Shown piece by piece: positions 1-12,600 of a stretch of DNA of 64,000 nt. How positions within the stretch are numbered: the stretch's first letter is position 1; each line of letters opens with the position of its first letter. The position numbers were made by a program, and so were the translations under genes. Source of the DNA: Enoplolaimus lenunculus (lineage: Eukaryota > Nematoda > Enoplea > Enoplida > Thoracostomopsidae); assembly GCA_030248215.1 (NCBI GenBank), contig JASANG010001037.1:1-64000 (forward strand). The letters run 5' to 3'. The notes below the pieces were generated by a model. It had not been told where the DNA came from and ran no database searches. It saw nothing but the letters and a program-made list of their open reading frames with translations.

Positions 1-912
1 GAAAAATATGTAAAAGTAAAGTACATTAGTTCGATTGTACTTCAGTAAAATTGCGAATGATGGTATAAATTTTTTGAAGTTATAAAAGCAATATCCGGCA
101 AGTTAATGAACTTGTTGCAATGTGTGCTTTGTTGGCTTCAGTCATGTTGACAACCGCAGTTTAGTTGACGTTCAGCATTCTGCTGGCATACACTTGAATA
201 CTTTTCACCTAAACGAAGAATTAAAATAAACATTGCAAAATCCCGACTTGTTTACTTCGTTTTTGAATGGTCAGATATGAGTATGCAGTGACGAGCTGCC
301 GTTTTAGCATGAAAATTACTACTCATTTTTTTGGCACTCCTGCAAAAAACGTTCCGACGTCGATAGTACTGAGCATTTTGAAATATACATGCTCTGCATT
401 GCTAGGTATACAAAAAGGACGCAAGATCAAACTCGCACCATCTGATTAAAATAGGTTTACAGCATGGACATTAGAATTGTTGCATTATATAGTTAATAAG
501 TAAAAGAAATTTTTAATAGGTTTTTACGTAATGGGCTTCTACAATACACCTGGATTGCTAATTTGATATCCGACGCATGACCGAAACAAGATTCATGAAC
601 ATATACAAGTAACGCGCCACTTCCCAATAGCTTACTTTGCCAAATTTGTCAAAATAAACCATCACAATTTGATTATCAATGCATCTTGGAACGCTAAGCA
701 GAAACTATTGAAGTTCTGCGCTGTAAAAGGAGTAATTTGTATTTTATTACCTACATAATAATTCTTATGAATATTCCCTATACGTCAGATTGACGTCACC
801 TTTATAGTTATCTTGTTCTATGAATAAATTATACCCACTGACTTTTATATGTGCATAGATTATAATTATTAAAGGTAATTTAAATTTGGGACGTGCAAAT
901 TTGGCTAGTGCT
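1..912. other. AT-rich non-coding stretch at the window start
   Basis: The only frame of note (267-449) shows no family resemblance and no coding signature. It is probably intergenic or intronic sequence upstream of the SUV3 terminal exon. I see no clear repeat. Confidence 0.4.
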
Positions 913-1220
913 CATCTACCAGGGTATAATAGGATACCCGTTTTTGTGTCTGGTAAAAATTGGTGTCTATTTTCGTCCACAAATACCGGATATTGTGCTC
1001 TTTTTAGGCAAAAAATTGGTCGGAATTTTCCGTTATATATGTTGCTATTGCCCGATATGAATTAAAACCATACGAAATACGTCCAAAATTTAAAAATTGT
1101 GGTGAATTTGCCATTTTCTAATTTTAAAAGGCCCGATAAATTTTTGCTCGCTTCAATTTTTTGGTAGAAACTTTTATACTTCAATATCTATTTTACGTTT
1201 CACTAATTTTGATTACACCC
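913..1220. repeat. Degenerate MITE of the GGTGTAACCGGATA family
   Basis: The left end AGGGTATAATAGGATACCCG and the right end TTTGATTACACCCC match the ends of the better copies at 25855-26225 and 46481-46855. The internal text (FTT-rich, CTTCAATATC near the right end) also matches. It is old and diverged. Confidence 0.5.
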
Positions 1221-1725
1221 CGTCATCTACTACTGGAACGCAACAACTTTAATTAATGCACGAATGTGTGTGTCAGAACTCAAAGCAATAAAAATGGTTT
1301 GTATTTGTATAACGGGCAATCCTTAAATTTGAAACTACCGTAAGAGGTGTCGCTCGAACCCGTGAAGATACAAAAATAATTTTTCATCACGCTACATTAT
1401 GTATTTTGCACGTAAACATCTGTATCTCATAACTTTAACACAACGGAAACGATATGTAATTGTATACACAAACCACAAACCTTGAATTTGAAACCGTCCA
1501 ATTTCTCACTTTCATTTTCAGCTGAGTTCAACGCGTCAAATCCTGGTTGATAATCGCCGAATGGTAGTTTAAGTTTGATTAACTTATTTCAACAGTGTTT
1601 CTAAAATTATATAACATAAGTTTCTAATATCTTTTTGTAATCAAACCGATCGACCACATTATGCCGGATTAGCGTTACCAATTATGCGCTTGGCGCCTGT
1701 TTTGTAACCTACTCATTTTAGGAAT

Positions 1726-2730
1726 ATTTTCTCTTGCTATTGGCCAACGAAAGCCAAAACTGGTGAAATTTTTATGCGGTCATGTTAAAAACATTGAAAA
1801 TCAATTGAAATTTCACTGCAAACGACATTGTGTTCATTTACAGAAGTATCGGCCTGGTAAAATTTGGAGTCAAAAATTCAAAATTTCGCAACATGAAAGG
1901 TTTTAGGAACTTGACGACTAGTTAAGGCCTGAAACCAGAAAATGCAGGTGAAAATAATCTTACAGCGTTAGATTTCGTTATATAGTTCGGTTTTTTCACG
2001 CGTTATTCTTGAATACAAAAAATATGATCCGAAATTTTTGCCATTACAAAATCACATTTTGGAAAATGAACATATTTTCACTTGCTATTGGCCAACCAAA
2101 GCAAAAACAGGTGAAATTTTTATGCGGTCATGTTAAAAACATGGAAAATCAATTAAAATTTTACTGCAAATTGCCATTACAAAATCACATTTTGGAAAAT
2201 GAACATATTTTCACTTGCTATTGGCCAACCAAAGCAAAAACTGGTGAAATTTTTATGCGGTCATGTTAAAAACATGGAAAATCAATTAAAATTTTACTGC
2301 AAATGACATTGTGTTCATTTACAGAAATATCGGCCTGGCAAAATTTGAAGTCAAAAATTCAAAATTTCACAACATGAAAGGTTTTAGGAAATTTACGACT
2401 GGTTAAGGCCTGAAACCAGAAAATGCAGGTGAAAATAATCTTACAGCGTTAGATTGCGTTATATAGTTCGGTTTTTTCAAGCGTTATTCTTGAATACAAA
2501 AAATTTGATCCGAAATTTTTGCCATTACAAAATCACATTTTGGAAAATGAACATATTTTCACTTGCTATTGGCCAACGAAAGCCAAAACTGGTGAAATTT
2601 TTATGCGGTCATGTTAAAAACATTGAAAATCAATTAAAATTTCACTGCAAACGACATTGTGTTCATTTTCAGAAATATCAGCCTGGCAAAATTTGAAGTC
2701 AAAAAATGCAAAATTTCACAACATGAAATG
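1726..2730. repeat. 348-bp tandem repeat array with an inner 133-bp duplication
   Basis: The marker GCTATTGGCCAA recurs at 1736, 2084, 2217 and 2565, giving spacings of 348, 133 and 348 bp. Units share the blocks TTTTTATGCGGTCATG and GGCCTGAAACCAGAAAATGC. Open frames at 2009-2269 and 2454-2696 are created by the repeat and translate its copies, so they are not treated as genes. Confidence 0.9.
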
Positions 2731-3023
2731 TGTTGTTTATCAGAATACAATCTATGTTAAACGGCTATTTTATAGCTTTAATATAAAATAAAACAGTACC
2801 TTGCGATTTCTTTCCGCGTGTTTTCTGTATGCCAGAAAATTTTTTCTTTTTGTCATTTCCAAACCACGTATTCAAATTCTCGTGGTTGTTTAACGACAAT
2901 AACGCACACAAGCAATTATATTATTACCAATTACATATGTATATAAAACAACGCATGTGCACAGATGTATGCTAGCTGGCGGCAAAAGGACAACACATAT
3001 AGTTGATGAAAAATGCAGTTAGA

Positions 3024-4524
3024 CATGCGGGCTGCGTGGCGAAGTGGTATAGTCTTCGCTTAAGGATCCGTAGACTAAGGTTTCGATCCCCGCTCTGGAG
3101 GCCCGCTGTTCCAACTGCTTAGTACAAAGGTCTGAATTCCCGGTTCCTAGTTAGACTGACATGGAGGCTAGTCCGTTAACACAATGGTAGACCTCCGAGC
3201 TATGAACACGGTATCCAGTCGAGAATAAGGTGGACGGTCACGGGAGGGAGCTGGCAGTAAACGGTCGACATGTGTAGTGCCGTTAGAGAGGCGGACTGCG
3301 CGGCGCAGTGGTAGAATATTCGTTTAAAGATCCGTAGGCTGCTCGGCTCTGGTGGCCCGCTTTTCCAACTGCTTAGTTCAAAGGCCTGAACTCCTGGTTC
3401 CTACTTAGACGGACATGGAGGCTACTCCGTGAACACAATGGTAGACCGCCGAACTATGAACACGGTATCCAGTCGAGAATAGGATGGACGCTCACTGGAC
3501 GACCTTGTTGAAATTATGGGCACGTAAGCATGTGAAACATGCTTGTATTCATACCCTGAGAGTTCGATCCCCGCTCCTAAAGCCAGCTTATCCAGCTGCT
3601 TAGTGAAAAATTCTGAAGTCCCTGTTTTTACCTGGACTAACAGTGTTGTTCTCTGTAGGTCCACTCTTCCAACTGCTTAGTTCAAACGCAGTGGTAGAGT
3701 ATTCATTTAAGGATCCGTAGGCTGAGATTTCGATGAATTCCCGGTTCCTACCTAGACTGACATGGAGGCTACTCCGTGAACACAATGGTAGACCGCCGAG
3801 GTATGAACACGGTATTCAGTCGAGAATAGGGTGAACGGTCACGGGAGCTGGCAGCAAACGGTCGACACCTATAGTCGACGAAAAATGCAGTTAGAGAGGC
3901 GGACTGCACGGCGCAGTGGTAGAGTATTCGTTTAAGGATCCGTAGGCTGAGATTTCGATCCCGGCTCTGGAGGCCCGCTTTTCCAACTGCTTAGTTCAAA
4001 GGTCTGAATTCTCTGTTCCTACTTAGACTGACATGTAGGCTACTCTGTTAACACAATGGTAGACCTCCGAGCTATGAACACGGTATCCAGTCGACAATAA
4101 GGTGGACGGTCACGGGAGGGAGCTGGCAGTAAACGGTCGACATGTATAGTGCCGTTAGAGAGGCGGACTGTGTGGCGCAGTGGTAGAATATTCGTTTAAA
4201 GATCCGTAGGCTGCTCGGCTCTGGAGGCCCGCTTTTCCAACTGCTTAGTTCAAAGGTCTGAACTCCTGGTTTCTACTTAGACTGACATGGAGGCTACTCC
4301 GTGAACACAACGGTAGACCGCCGAGCTATGAACACGGTATCCAGTCGAGAATAGGGTGGACAGTCACGGGACGACCTTGTTGAAATTATGGGCACGTAAG
4401 CATGTGAAACATGCTTGTATCCATACCCTGACAGTTCGATCCCCGCTCCGAAAGCCAGCTTATCCAGCTGCTTAGTAGGAAATTCTGAAGTCCCTGTTTT
4501 TACCTGGACTAACAGTGTTGTTAC
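3024..4524. repeat. Tandemly duplicated block of tRNA-like modules (about 870-bp period)
   Basis: The block at about 3024-3652 recurs at about 3893-4524 with an offset of 868-872 bp. Inside it are short modules with an A-box-like GGCGCAGTGGTAGA (near 3308, 3690, 3910, 4176) and a B-box-like TTTCGATCCC (near 3082 and 3951), with a TTTAAGGATCC segment between them that resembles a leucine anticodon region. A second module type carries AGTTCGATCCCCGCTCC (near 3561 and 4434). None folds to a convincing cloverleaf by eye. This looks like a tRNA-derived SINE or satellite. Short minus-strand frames at 3422-3785 are by-products. Confidence 0.75.
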
Positions 4525-5384
4525 TAGCTATGTATATGTTTGCAATACATAGTAACATATGTGTTTACTATAAAAGTTTAAAAAATCAATCGATATATAA
4601 ACCTTTTTGCAACAGTGTTATCGTATCCTTATGTGCCTATGCAATAGTGCTTATCAAGTTCTGTTATTACCTAAAATTCATCCCGCGGGTGTGCTTAATA
4701 TGCTAAGATTACTAAGGGCAATTTTTCAGAAATTGTTTGCGTTTGTTTTCGATCTCTACTACAGCTTGACCAGATTGTTTGCAAAAAACCCCACAACACA
4801 ACATTCATCCTAGAATCATCAATCAAATCCTAAAGTGCATCCGGTATATCTGCATTCGCCACAATTTTATATGCCAAAACATAAAAATTTACACTTTGAG
4901 CGAAACATATAATAGGTGACACTACCGTGTCCCTATGAATGTAATAACCTGAATAGTTAATATGGTAATTAGCGAGTATCCTACAAATTTTGAAGCATAG
5001 TAAGTTTCGAGCAACATATTTCAATTTCTAAACGCTATATTCAATTCAAAATTTCTCATGCAAAAAACCTATAGACAACATGCGCACAAACACTTTTAAA
5101 ATAATTTTCCAACTCAACCGCATCTAATTACTAGCTAGTTATTAATTTTTCTGTTTTAAAGGATCATAAACCATTTATTCAGATTACCACTTACTTTTAA
5201 ATTAAACTAATATGCCGATTATTTATTAGCAAACTATTGATTCAAAACCTAATATTAGTGGAATATTGAAAAGGTCCTGATTTAGGCTTAAACCAATTAT
5301 GCAAATTAGTCTGTAGCTAATAAGCTGACTAAAATTTTAAAACCCCAATGCGAGGTTAACAGCTTAGGATAATAAGGTTTTAAA
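4525..5384. other. AT-rich non-coding stretch upstream of the SUV3 exon
   Basis: No coding exon of SUV3 or another family could be found on either strand. Overlapping short frames at 4515-4813 and 4830-5024 have no recognisable content. Confidence 0.4.
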
Positions 5385-5694
5385 CAAAAAAGTTTATCAA
5401 AAGATGTTCAGCGGGTTCTGAAATTCTTTTCGGAGGGACAGACGGACACCATCCACTTGTTGACCCCCAAGTACAAAACAAAACGCTTTGCGGAACTCCG
5501 ATCTTGGGTCGTAGTTTCGCTTCGCTCAATTTAAGAAATAATGTCAAAAGTCCTAACTTAGGCTTAACAAAAAAGTGTATCAAAATCGATTCAGCGGTTC
5601 CTGAGATTGTCGTCGGACGGACAGACATTCACCTTTTGACCACCGAGCACGAAACATAAAGTGCTTTGCGAGAGTCCGAGCTTCGGTTGTGTTC
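5385..5694. repeat. Two-unit diverged repeat just before the SUV3 terminal exon
   Basis: Units at about 5385-5516 and 5568-5694 share the order AAAAAGTxTATCAAAA, TTCAGCGG, GGACAGAC and CTTTGCG, with a period of about 183 bp. They lie in the intron that ends at 5736. Confidence 0.6.
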
Positions 5695-5736
5695 TATGTT
5701 TATGATTTTTGCATCTTTGATGTTTTTGTATTGCAG

Positions 5737-7188
5737 GTACACTTATGTGGTGAGGAAGCTGCAATTCCTTTGGTCGAAGAATTGTTGCGCCCTATTGGAG
5801 AGGAAGTTGAGATCCGGCGCTATGAGCGTCTGACGCCATTATCTGTGTGTGATCGTGCTTTAGGAGGTTTGAAAAATGTTCAGCCGGGCGATTGTATTGT
5901 ATGTTTTAGTAAACAAGATATTTACTCGTGTAGTCGGACATTGGAAAAGCTAGGTCACGAAGTTGCCGTAATTTACGGCGGTCTACCGCCTGGTACCAAA
6001 TTAGCTCAAGCTGCAAAATTTAACAACCCAGAGCATCCGTGTAAAATTTTAGTCGCTACAGACGCGATTGGAATGGGAATTAATTTGGCTATTAAACGAG
6101 TTGTATTTTACTCGCTTATTAAGCCAACGATGAATGAAACTGGCGAGAAGGAAATGGAATTGTTGAGCGCGTCACAAACCAAACAGATTGGCGGTCGGGC
6201 AGGTAGGTATGGAACTTCACTGTCGGGTGAGGTAACTACATTTCGACATGATGATTTACCTATCCTGAATCAACTAATGAATCGTGTTGTTCAGCCGATT
6301 GAAAAAGCAGGACTGTTTCCGTCGTTTGAAATGATTGAAATGTTTGCGTATCATCTACCAAACGTAACTCTGTCAAATTTGTTTGATATCTTTCTGTGTA
6401 CGTGCAATGTGGACGAATCGAAATTTCAGTTGTGTTCGCCTAACGATTTTAAATTTTTGGCCGATATGATTCAACATATCAGGTTGCCCTTGAAAGTTAG
6501 ATATACGTTTTGTTTAGCTCCTATTGATCGGAAACATCCATTCGCATGTGCTATGTTCATGAAATACGCCCGACAATTTTCACAAGGCGAAGCGTTAACG
6601 TTTGAGTGGCTTTGTCGCGCTATTGGATGGCCATTTTCACCCCCTGATACCATAGTTGATCTAGTTCATTTAGAAGCTGTATTTGATGTGCTAGATTTGT
6701 ACTTATGGCTTGGATATCGGTTTCAAGATATGTTTCCTGATATGACACTTGTTCGGGACGTTCAACTTGAACTTGATAATATTATTGATGAGGGGGTATC
6801 GAGGATTACATCCCTGTTGCGGAATACCGAAAGTCCGACATCGTCCCGGTTAGACAGCGCTGATGTAGACAATCACCAGTTTGTGGACAAAATTCGAGTT
6901 CAGTCGCATTTGCGTGGGTCTGTGGTGGCCGCGGCTCAAGCTAAGTCAGATAACAACTGTGACACTTGCGATTTGAAAGGCAACCCTTCTGCGACAGACG
7001 AGCCAAGTAGAGAAGATTTGGCTGTAATCAATTCAGTGGTATCTAGACAGCCAGTGGAGAGGCCGCGCGGTCCACTCACAAGGCGATTGCTATCGCAAGG
7101 GTTGATCACGAACGAAATGCTTGATCAGTTGAAGAATGAATGGCTAGACGGTAAGAGTAAGAAAAATGGAAAAAAACGAAAAAAATAA
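5737..7188 (+). CDS. SUPV3L1: SUV3-like mitochondrial ATP-dependent RNA helicase, terminal exon (partial gene)
   Basis: This exon encodes the C-terminal 483 residues of SUV3, a Ski2-like superfamily 2 helicase that unwinds RNA for degradation in mitochondria. It starts in phase 0 after a TTGCAG acceptor at 5731-5736; the open frame upstream is intron read-through. Visible parts are CIVCFSK (about residues 53-58 of the exon, motif IV), LVATDAIGMG (105-114, motif V) and QIGGRAGR (150-157, motif VI). The SUV3-specific C-terminal region follows with IEMFAYHLP and DVLDLYLWL, then the conserved tail LLSQGLITNEML and a lysine-rich end. Residue-by-residue similarity to human SUPV3L1 from memory is very strong and collinear. 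The first RecA domain (motifs I-III) and the mitochondrial presequence are not in bases 1-5736, so those exons lie upstream. The exon is long and uninterrupted, unlike the short exons of the other genes here. An AATAAA at 7184-7189 overlaps the stop codon. Confidence 0.95.
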   Translation, partial: VHLCGEEAAIPLVEELLRPIGEEVEIRRYERLTPLSVCDRALGGLKNVQPGDCIVCFSKQDIYSCSRTLEKLGHEVAVIYGGLPPGTKLAQAAKFNNPEHPCKILVATDAIGMGINLAIKRVVFYSLIKPTMNETGEKEMELLSASQTKQIGGRAGRYGTSLSGEVTTFRHDDLPILNQLMNRVVQPIEKAGLFPSFEMIEMFAYHLPNVTLSNLFDIFLCTCNVDESKFQLCSPNDFKFLADMIQHIRLPLKVRYTFCLAPIDRKHPFACAMFMKYARQFSQGEALTFEWLCRAIGWPFSPPDTIVDLVHLEAVFDVLDLYLWLGYRFQDMFPDMTLVRDVQLELDNIIDEGVSRITSLLRNTESPTSSRLDSADVDNHQFVDKIRVQSHLRGSVVAAAQAKSDNNCDTCDLKGNPSATDEPSREDLAVINSVVSRQPVERPRGPLTRRLLSQGLITNEMLDQLKNEWLDGKSKKNGKKRKK

Positions 7189-8912
7189 AATAATCAAGTA
7201 TCAAGGTTTGAGTGAAACAGAAAAGTGAATGATTTGGGGTCTTATAGTTATGTTATATGGATGTTTAAGGCAGTAGTTTAAATTCCAATTGGAAAAATAC
7301 ATATATGTATCACTTAGGGGGCGACTCAGGGTGGAACCAAATCTACGATTTGTAGAATCCGATTACGAACCTTACGTGTTACGAATTTCTGAAGTATTGG
7401 TAGTTCATATTTTTGTCTTTTTGAATATTGTTTCGAATATTTTCTTTATTTCAAAATAACGTATACCAGTGTACGAGCGTAGGACTGCCTTCAGCTCTGG
7501 CAGAAAATCGACCTGTGGCATTTTTGCCGGAGGTTGTGGTTATTTCGGTACTGAAATTTTTACGTAGTTTTAAAAAGTATGTATTATTTGGTGCACTTGG
7601 CTATAAGTTTTGGCGCAATTTAGATTTCCAAACCAAAATTTTTGACAATCGTTTATAGATATGTGCTAAAAATGCACAAAATATATATTGTTTAAACTAC
7701 CAATTTCAGGTCGCCACTTCTGGGAGGTTTTATTGACCTCCATTACCGACTTTGGTATTTTTCACCTCCGGCTGCACCATGATGTAAACCTAGAGTTACC
7801 TATATGCTTGTATTACTCAAAAATTTCCGAAATTCAATGTTTTGGATCTTGATATACTTATTTCAGTTATTTAGAAAATAGTCACTGCGAGAAAAATGTA
7901 ATTTTGCTCATACTTAATTGAACATAGAGTTATGTTCAGCGTTTCTCAGCAATAAATATCCGGCAATGTGAAATGCCGCAGCCGGATCCGATGTCGATTT
8001 TTTACCGTAAACGGAGTAGGATAATCTTGTCGCACCCTGATATCTATTGGTTTACCGTTCTGAGGTGTACTCGCTTAATACGGCCATGTCAACAGCCAAC
8101 CTGCGATGGAATTTCTTTGACCGGAAACAGAAACCGCTTTATTTCACCATAAGTACTCTTGACGTTAACGAAATTGCAGGCTCACGATTTCTTTCGCCGC
8201 ATAACAAAAACAGTGTGTTTTTCAACTAGTATTAATACGTATAAGTAACATTTCAAAACACTAGTCAACTGCCTAAAACGCTTAAGCCAGTCGCCTATTC
8301 TGGTGTTTTTTAAGATATATTCAGAAGTATACTTCAGTACTGTTCATGCATGTGGGTTGACTGGCCATTTGCAGTATAGTATGTGGACGAATCGAGTAAA
8401 TTTTAAATCGTTGAAGTTATTTATAATAGTTTGACACTTCATTGAGCGACTGTGTGACGTATTCACTGAGCCGTCTAGGGTCAATGTCAAGTCGTGGTTC
8501 AGCTCCAAATATGAGCATAGAACCACTCGAATTTGCGCACAACTAAAACAAAGGCCAATTTTTAACCTAACCGAGTGAGTCGATGTATGGTTATGCCTCT
8601 GTAGATGTGTTTAGGAATTCTGTTTTTTCATATTTAGTTAAGGTATTCAACTGGAATTTATCGGCACCGAAAGTATATAATACTTCGGTTTACTATCGGA
8701 ACCGGATTGTACGAAGCAAAACTTCAATTGACTTCCGCTTCCTGGTAGAATTTCTACCAGACTTCCGCAGTTTCGGTTGCGAAGTTTGCCATAGTTCTAC
8801 GCAAATTGTATCATTCGCCGTGTAGTTTAAACTTTTGGTACAAGTAAAAATTTAATTTTCTGGACCTCATAACGAACATGAGTAAAACCAGGTACCAGGT
8901 TCTAATCGGAAG
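7189..8912. other. Intergenic region with transposon ends
   Basis: No gene is recognised. Fragments near 7316, 7702-7780 and 8030 carry GGGTGCGAC- or GCACCCTG-type ends (CTTTGGTATTTTTCACCTCCGGCTGCACC), which recur near 10350-10979, 25500-25545 and 29350-29405. Short frames at 7428, 8047, 8344 and 8583 run through this material and have no family match. Confidence 0.4.
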
Positions 8913-9239
8913 ATGAACAACGCGGAGCAGGTGTTTGCCTTGAGCAGTAATCTAGAAAGTGTTGCCAAAAATTTTGTTTTGCTTCGGCCACGGCGCCGGA
9001 ATATTTTGGCAACTGCATATTTTTTGCCAAATACACCTACTTACCAATCAGGGCGTAAATGGTTAATGAAATTAAGGGAAACAGATAGGGATCAAAGTAA
9101 CGTAAAACGGATATTACAGTATAAAGGTTTTAAAAATGTTTATCTTTCTGCCAACACAATTGAGGCGTGCATATATTCGCTTTTTATAAAAAATGTTAAA
9201 CAAAAAATGGAGGATGCATCGAAATTTTTAATATTTTGA
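8913..9239 (+). CDS. Hypothetical 108-aa open frame
   Basis: This is an ATG-to-stop frame with mixed, protein-like composition, basic overall, including FVLLRPRRRNILATAY and TDRDQSNVKRILQYKGF. I recognise no family, signal peptide or membrane helix. It lies about 400 bp upstream of the TUSC2 start on the same strand, but no splice donor links them in a useful frame. It could be a small gene, a fragment of an unrecognised transposon, or chance. Confidence 0.25.
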   Translation: MNNAEQVFALSSNLESVAKNFVLLRPRRRNILATAYFLPNTPTYQSGRKWLMKLRETDRDQSNVKRILQYKGFKNVYLSANTIEACIYSLFIKNVKQKMEDASKFLIF

Positions 9240-9630
9240 ATGAATTTCGTAATTTATTTCACACCGTAGTAGCACATCTGTACACACAAAAAAGTATTTC
9301 TGAATTTATTCATACAAGTGTTCTGGTTGCAATATTATCTTGATCATGGATTTTATACGCACTACCAATACTGAAAACGTGTATTTTTAACACCGTTCAG
9401 ACTAGTATGTCAGAGAACATTCTGATATGTTTGCAAAATGCATAATTATGTTACGCAACAGTTACGTTATTATAAATTGAGTTTTGGGTTGCGCTAATTT
9501 ATTGTTTCTTAATTGTCAGAAAATTAACGGGCACTGTTTTAGATATAGTACGAACATTTTGTTTAATAAGTTTTAACCTTCACCATCTCAATGTCTAAAA
9601 AATCATATTATGAATGCGTTCAACAGAATC

Positions 9631-12600
9631 ATGGGATCTATATTTTCGAGATCTAAAGGAAGCGAAAAGTAAGTTTTTCAATAAATAGTGCAAGAGTAAC
9701 GTAGTGTATTTCGCACTGCTACAGCAGCTGTTTTTAGTATATGTGGTCAAAAAACTAAATTATTCACAATTACCAGCGCTTAACATTTAGTAGCGTTATA
9801 CTACTGTAGTAACTAGTAATAGATCTTAGTAATTACTTTTCAAAAAGCATGGGAAGATTTGGCTTTCAAATATCAAGGTAAACCGCAAATTAGCGGGTGG
9901 AAATTGAATTTGGCACCCGCTGCTCATACCATTTGGTAATGTATGTTAATATATTTCTGTTATTTTCTTTTATATCTATTTAATCATCAAAAAATAAACC
10001 TGAACGCGTAGACTGGTGCTATGGTTTTTGACTACTTTAATGATGAGCGGCACCGTACGACAACGCACGTAAACTTGGACTTGCGTCCACACGGTTACGG
10101 ACGGTGACGGACGGCGCCGGACGTCTACAAAAGTATAGCGCAACGATTAGTATTATGTTTGAAATCTACGAAATTAATTATTTTTTAAAAGCGATAAGTT
10201 AAGCCAATTTGTTCCACAGATCGACGAACTCGATCAAAACCAGTCATCCATATTCGGTTGTGGCAGCTCCGTTTGTGAATCAAAGATGGAGGTATGTTAT
10301 TCGCGCTTGTTCGCATGTAGTTTTTTGCTCACATATCCCTATTAACCAGGGTGCGACACAACATCGGACTCCGACAAAAAATCGACATCATGCTCCGACT
10401 CCGGTATTTGAACTTGCCAATATTTTTTAAAAATCTTCAAAAAATTTACACCATCATTCTTATTTATGCGAACTACCATCGAACTGATTGACTTACTTTC
10501 ACATATTTTTTCTTTTTGCTGAATCCTGGACTTCTAGAGTCGGTTCCAAACTATCGAAACTCATGGAACCGAGACCTGCCAAAAATCGAAACTTGCCGAG
10601 ACTGAGGCTGAGACTTGCCGAGACTGACACCGAGACTCCCATCCTTGATCTTAGCCACTTCTGTTTCATAGCACCTACGGAAAACTGGATGCCCTTAAAA
10701 TGAACATGGTCCAAACGAATATTGTAACTGAACGCAACTTACAAGAACACAGAATAGTGGAATAGGATCGTTGTTAGTGTTAAAAAAGCATCGGCATGAG
10801 ATATTAAACTTTGTAACGTTAACACTGTGGCCACCGTAAGCCGCGGAAAGAATTGTAAGCTACGTTCTTATATTTGAGTGCAATCGAGTATTAGATTTGA
10901 ATTTATTATCCGGCTCAGGACGGATACTAGATTATCCGGCTCCGGCTCCGTCAGTTTTTGGTATCCGGTCGCGCCCTGCTATTAACCGTTCGGGGTGGTG
11001 CGGCCGGAACATAACTGGGCGTCCTGTCAAACCGGCCACATAATGAAGGAATAATGGGACAAAATCGGAGGAGATTTCTCTCAGTTTTGAAACTTTTAGT
11101 TCAAAAGTGGCTGGCTATCGAAAATTGTTATCGCTCGTTGAATTTTTCTGGTCCCCTGCATGTTAAATAATTTTTTGTTATATAATGCAATTTTCGTGGG
11201 GAAAGTGGGAGACGGTTTTTTCGTGGTCGCCCAATGGATGACTAAGAAAAATTTCTCGTGCAGCGATCACAGCCTGTCTCACTTCAATCTCTGGTCAGTG
11301 ATATTGCAAGAAAATTATTTGCTTCCCGTAATAGTTTTGGGTGTTGTGAACAACCATTAATATTTAGCAGGCGCAGTTACTAATTACAACGAATAGACTG
11401 CTTAGGATAAGAAAGATGCATGCATTTTGATGAATATGGGAAACAAACAGTATATTAATAAATTACGTTATTTATAGTTTTCGTAATATCACATTTTGGA
11501 CTGTGTAATACGCGTTCTGTTACAAAAAGTTTCCAACGTTTTTACAAATAGATTGAAAATACGGTGTGAACTTTTTGAAAAACCTTTGTAATAAAAGTAT
11601 TTATTTAGCTACTATTGCCATCTTAGTAATATTTTCATCTTAGTAATGTTTTATTCAGCTCACGATATATCGACAATGATGGCGACTGTGCTAACGAATT
11701 CTACGAAGAAGTTCCAGGAAAACTTTTCAAGAAGAAATTTTCATCACTAAAGCGCATTTATGACAATTTGCAGCCAGAGGTATGTATGTTTGCAATGACG
11801 AGTTGTAGTACATTCTGAACTGTGTATAGCACCTATCAACACTGTTTGCAATAGGTATTGCGAAAGCAAAATTTTATGCAGCAACAGTGAATAGCTTATT
11901 CAAGAAAATGTTCTAAGTTTAGAGTCTCGTTTTTTCGTAGTTTAAAATGTTAGGGGACGTATCGCTTTAGTTGATAATAGGTGCAATGCACATATTTTGA
12001 GAATCCAATCAAAGTTGGAAAGCTTCATCGTTTATTTTTCGAATTGGCTCTAAATTGTGCGTATAGTATGTGGATTGGCTGATTTGCAGCGAGAACACGG
12101 TGTGCGGCTACCTGGTTCATGTTTACACGCGCTTTTTGTAAAGTACTCAGCGTGTGAATAAAAATGGGGGAATTTTGAAAAGTTTTTTATATTTGATGTT
12201 TTCTAGACCTCCTCAAATGATTGCCATTAAAATTTGAATTATCAAAATATCGATTTTTTGGTCCCAAGGTTCCACCCTTGGGATCGGAAAAAGTTTTCTC
12301 AAAAAGTTATGCAAAAACGATATCATTCGGGCCGAGTGCTAAAATAACTATTTGGTCATAGCTCACTAACTAATGGTCATATTGCAGTCACCGTTCGATG
12401 TAGCTCGCCAAACAGCGTCGGATGATGTAATATATTGTTAACTTTTGAAAAAAAAACAAATTGGTCACAAGGGTAGATTTTGGGACCGAAAAAATCAAAT
12501 TTTTGGAAATATGAGTTTCAATGTGAAGTGATTAGAGGAAGTATTGAAAAACTCAAATAATGTGCAACGAGCACTTAACTGAAAAAAGCATGTTTACATA

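Noticed and set aside
12089-12160. Another candidate last exon of TUSC2 after GATTTGCAG
   Set aside because: No similarity to the conserved end of the family, so it is worse than 20965-21039.
12388-12440. Candidate last exon of TUSC2 after TTGCAG (SPFDVARQT..)
   Set aside because: It is open in phase 0 but does not resemble the Fus1 C terminus; 20965-21039 matches in sequence, length and phase.
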